NCBI GenBank assembly: GCA_002394535.1
Contig: DGUG01000076.1
Location: 1-18,519 of the forward strand
Direction: 5' to 3'
Source: Lachnospiraceae bacterium UBA4316
Lineage (GTDB): Bacteria; Bacillota; Clostridia; Lachnospirales; Lachnospiraceae
Length of the DNA: 18,519 nucleotides
The notes below the pieces were generated by a model. The model ran no database searches. It was not told the origin of the DNA and was given only the letters and a program-made list of their open reading frames with translations. Positions 17,309 through 18,519 of the stretch are shown in pieces. The first letter of the stretch is position 1. Every line of letters starts with the position of its first letter. A program made the position numbers and the translations under genes.

Positions 17309-18056
17309 CAAAGTTATGTTCATCGCAGAAAAGGAATCTTTTCTGGTAAGGGTTATGCTCAAGAAGGTGCGTGATGAGAGTATAGACTGTGTATTTGTAC
17401 CATGCTCGATAGACAGTATTAATTCTTTGTGGCAACCTAATGCGCTTATTACGTTTTTCATCGAGGACAGTCTGAGCCCCAGCGAAGGCCTGCTTCACTT
17501 CCTAAGCGACAAGATGCAGGAGGAAGGAAACAGGATGATCCTGGTAAGCAGCGATATCGATTCGAAATATGTTGCCGAGCACATTTCGGGTGATCTGATA
17601 TACAGAACCTTTGTAAGACCGATAGACAACGAGGCGTATCAGAAGGCTGTGGTGGACTATTTTGCCAAGGAGAGTGCCGGAGAGTTCAAGAAAAGCATTC
17701 TGATAGTAGACGATGATCCCAATTATCTGAGTCTTGTAAGAGAATGGCTTAAGGATACATATAAAGTTTCGATGGCAAATTCGGGACTTCAGGCAATTAA
17801 GTGGCTGGGCAAGAATAAGGTGGATCTGATCCTGCTTGATCACGAAATGCCTGTAACAAGCGGACCGCAAGTGTTGGAAATGCTGCGCTCCGACGATGAG
17901 ACCAAATCAATTCCGGTAATGTTTCTTACGGGGAAAAGCGACAAGGAAAGCGTCATGGCTGTGGTGGCACTGCGGCCGGAAGGATATTTCCTGAAAAACA
18001 TAGATAAGTTTGAACTGTTGGAGAAGTTAAAAGAATTCTTTATATTGCATAATTAA
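17298..18056 (+). CDS. Response regulator with one degenerate and one intact receiver domain
   Basis: 252 residues, no DNA-binding or enzymatic output domain. The C-terminal receiver (about 132-252) has the acidic pair D138/D139, the phospho-acceptor D181 in LLDHEMP, a threonine in FLTGKSD and K233 in YFLKNID, so it should accept phosphate. Residues 1-125 appear to be a second, eroded receiver: AEKE (10-13) stands where VDDD is expected, E56 takes the phospho-acceptor place in FFIEDS, and R107 in FVRPID replaces the usual lysine before proline. The ATG at 17298 overlaps the kinase gene by 11 nt, with GGAGG at 17281-17285 somewhat far upstream (12 nt). The overlap points to translational coupling and a matched pair with the kinase HPt. 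Without an output domain it probably acts by protein contact or as a phosphate sink or relay. Confidence 0.87.
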   Translation: MVDNKVMFIAEKESFLVRVMLKKVRDESIDCVFVPCSIDSINSLWQPNALITFFIEDSLSPSEGLLHFLSDKMQEEGNRMILVSSDIDSKYVAEHISGDLIYRTFVRPIDNEAYQKAVVDYFAKESAGEFKKSILIVDDDPNYLSLVREWLKDTYKVSMANSGLQAIKWLGKNKVDLILLDHEMPVTSGPQVLEMLRSDDETKSIPVMFLTGKSDKESVMAVVALRPEGYFLKNIDKFELLEKLKEFFILHN

Positions 18057-18082
18057 CCCGGTTATGTGTAAGGAGCCAGAAT

Positions 18083-18519
18083 ATGATGCAATTTTTGATC
18101 GATCACCAACTTAATATAATGATGCTGCTCAGCGGTATATGCGGGGCACTTACCATACTTATAATCGTGTCGAGAGCATTGTCCAAAAGAAGGCGGCTGG
18201 CGCTTTCTGCCATGGAGATAACAGGGATGCTCCTCATAACATTTGACCGTATGGCTTACATTTATTCCGGAGATACGAGCAGAACCGGATTTATAATGGT
18301 AAGAGTCAGTAATTTTGTTGTCTTTTTTATGACAAGTATGATTGTTTATGCTTTTAACATGTATCTGACGGATCTTCTCACAGAAGAAGGAAAAATGGAA
18401 GAGCCTCCGAAACGCCTTAAGGTTGTGAGTGTTATGGCGATACTCGGTATGCTGTTGATCGTAATCTCTCAATTTACCGGAATAATATACACATTTGATG
18501 AGATGAACAGATACCACAG
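18083..18519 (+). CDS. Multi-pass membrane protein, N-terminal part (cut by window end), probable signalling sensor
   Basis: Open frame of 145 codons running off the window. AAGGAG at 18070-18075 lies 7 bases before tandem ATGs at 18083 and 18086, and the first is chosen. The start reads MMQFLIDHQLNIMMLLSGIC. Visible hydrophobic segments are at about residues 12-30, 45-60, 72-95 and 113-133, so at least four membrane helices are present, separated by short basic or acidic loops (SKRRRL, DRMAYIYSGDTSRTG, EEGKMEEPPKRLK). From memory, N-termini of this style in Lachnospiraceae precede GGDEF, histidine kinase or similar output domains. The output here lies outside the window, so the function is only inferred from this and from the adjoining signalling genes. 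Confidence 0.75.
   Translation, partial: MMQFLIDHQLNIMMLLSGICGALTILIIVSRALSKRRRLALSAMEITGMLLITFDRMAYIYSGDTSRTGFIMVRVSNFVVFFMTSMIVYAFNMYLTDLLTEEGKMEEPPKRLKVVSVMAILGMLLIVISQFTGIIYTFDEMNRYH

Noticed and set aside
18062..18517. 151-codon minus-strand open frame at the window end
   Set aside because: The + strand frame has a good ribosome binding site, a membrane-protein pattern and the same direction as all neighbours; the minus frame is His/Tyr-rich without a domain.

Overview
The window is about 18.5 kb, and every gene I can support lies on the + strand. Gaps are short (10-35 nt) or genes overlap, except for one 111 nt gap (789-899). Moderate GC content by eye, purine-rich GGAGG-type ribosome binding sites, frequent ATA/AGA codons, a pyruvate:ferredoxin oxidoreductase for anaerobic pyruvate oxidation, and Lachnospiraceae-style signalling proteins all suggest an anaerobic Firmicute. 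A gut or rumen Lachnospiraceae relative (Butyrivibrio/Roseburia-like) is most likely. This is inferred from protein style; there is no rRNA or other marker in the window.

Region 1 (1-3446) is a cell-envelope and division block. It holds the 3' part of ftsX, a secreted coiled-coil M23 endopeptidase of the EnvC/PcsB type that FtsEX normally controls, and a membrane-anchored S41 carboxy-terminal processing protease with a PDZ domain. A palindromic, repeat-like element lies between ftsX and the M23 gene.

Region 2 (3461-10893) is a metabolic block. It starts with a homologue of 2-isopropylmalate synthase that keeps the LeuA regulatory domain but has lost nearly all recognisable catalytic and metal-binding residues. 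Next, overlapping by one base, comes a fusion of a xylose-isomerase-like TIM barrel to an apparently intact AMP-forming acyl-CoA synthetase. A full-length pyruvate:ferredoxin oxidoreductase (nifJ) follows. Together they could handle a CoA thioester or 2-oxo acid, but the substrate cannot be read from the sequence.

Region 3 (10920-18519) is a signalling block. It contains a multi-pass membrane HD-GYP protein (predicted cyclic-di-GMP phosphodiesterase) and a 1404-residue hybrid histidine kinase with an extracytoplasmic beta-propeller sensor, receiver and HPt domains. It also has a two-receiver response regulator whose first receiver is degenerate, and the start of another multi-pass membrane protein cut by the window end. 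The kinase and regulator genes overlap and probably form one phosphorelay. No DNA-binding output is visible.

The best candidate for something undescribed is region 2: the pseudoenzyme-like LeuA homologue, the fusion protein and nifJ in one apparent operon. I saw no tRNA, rRNA, CRISPR array, insertion sequence or convincing intrinsic terminator.
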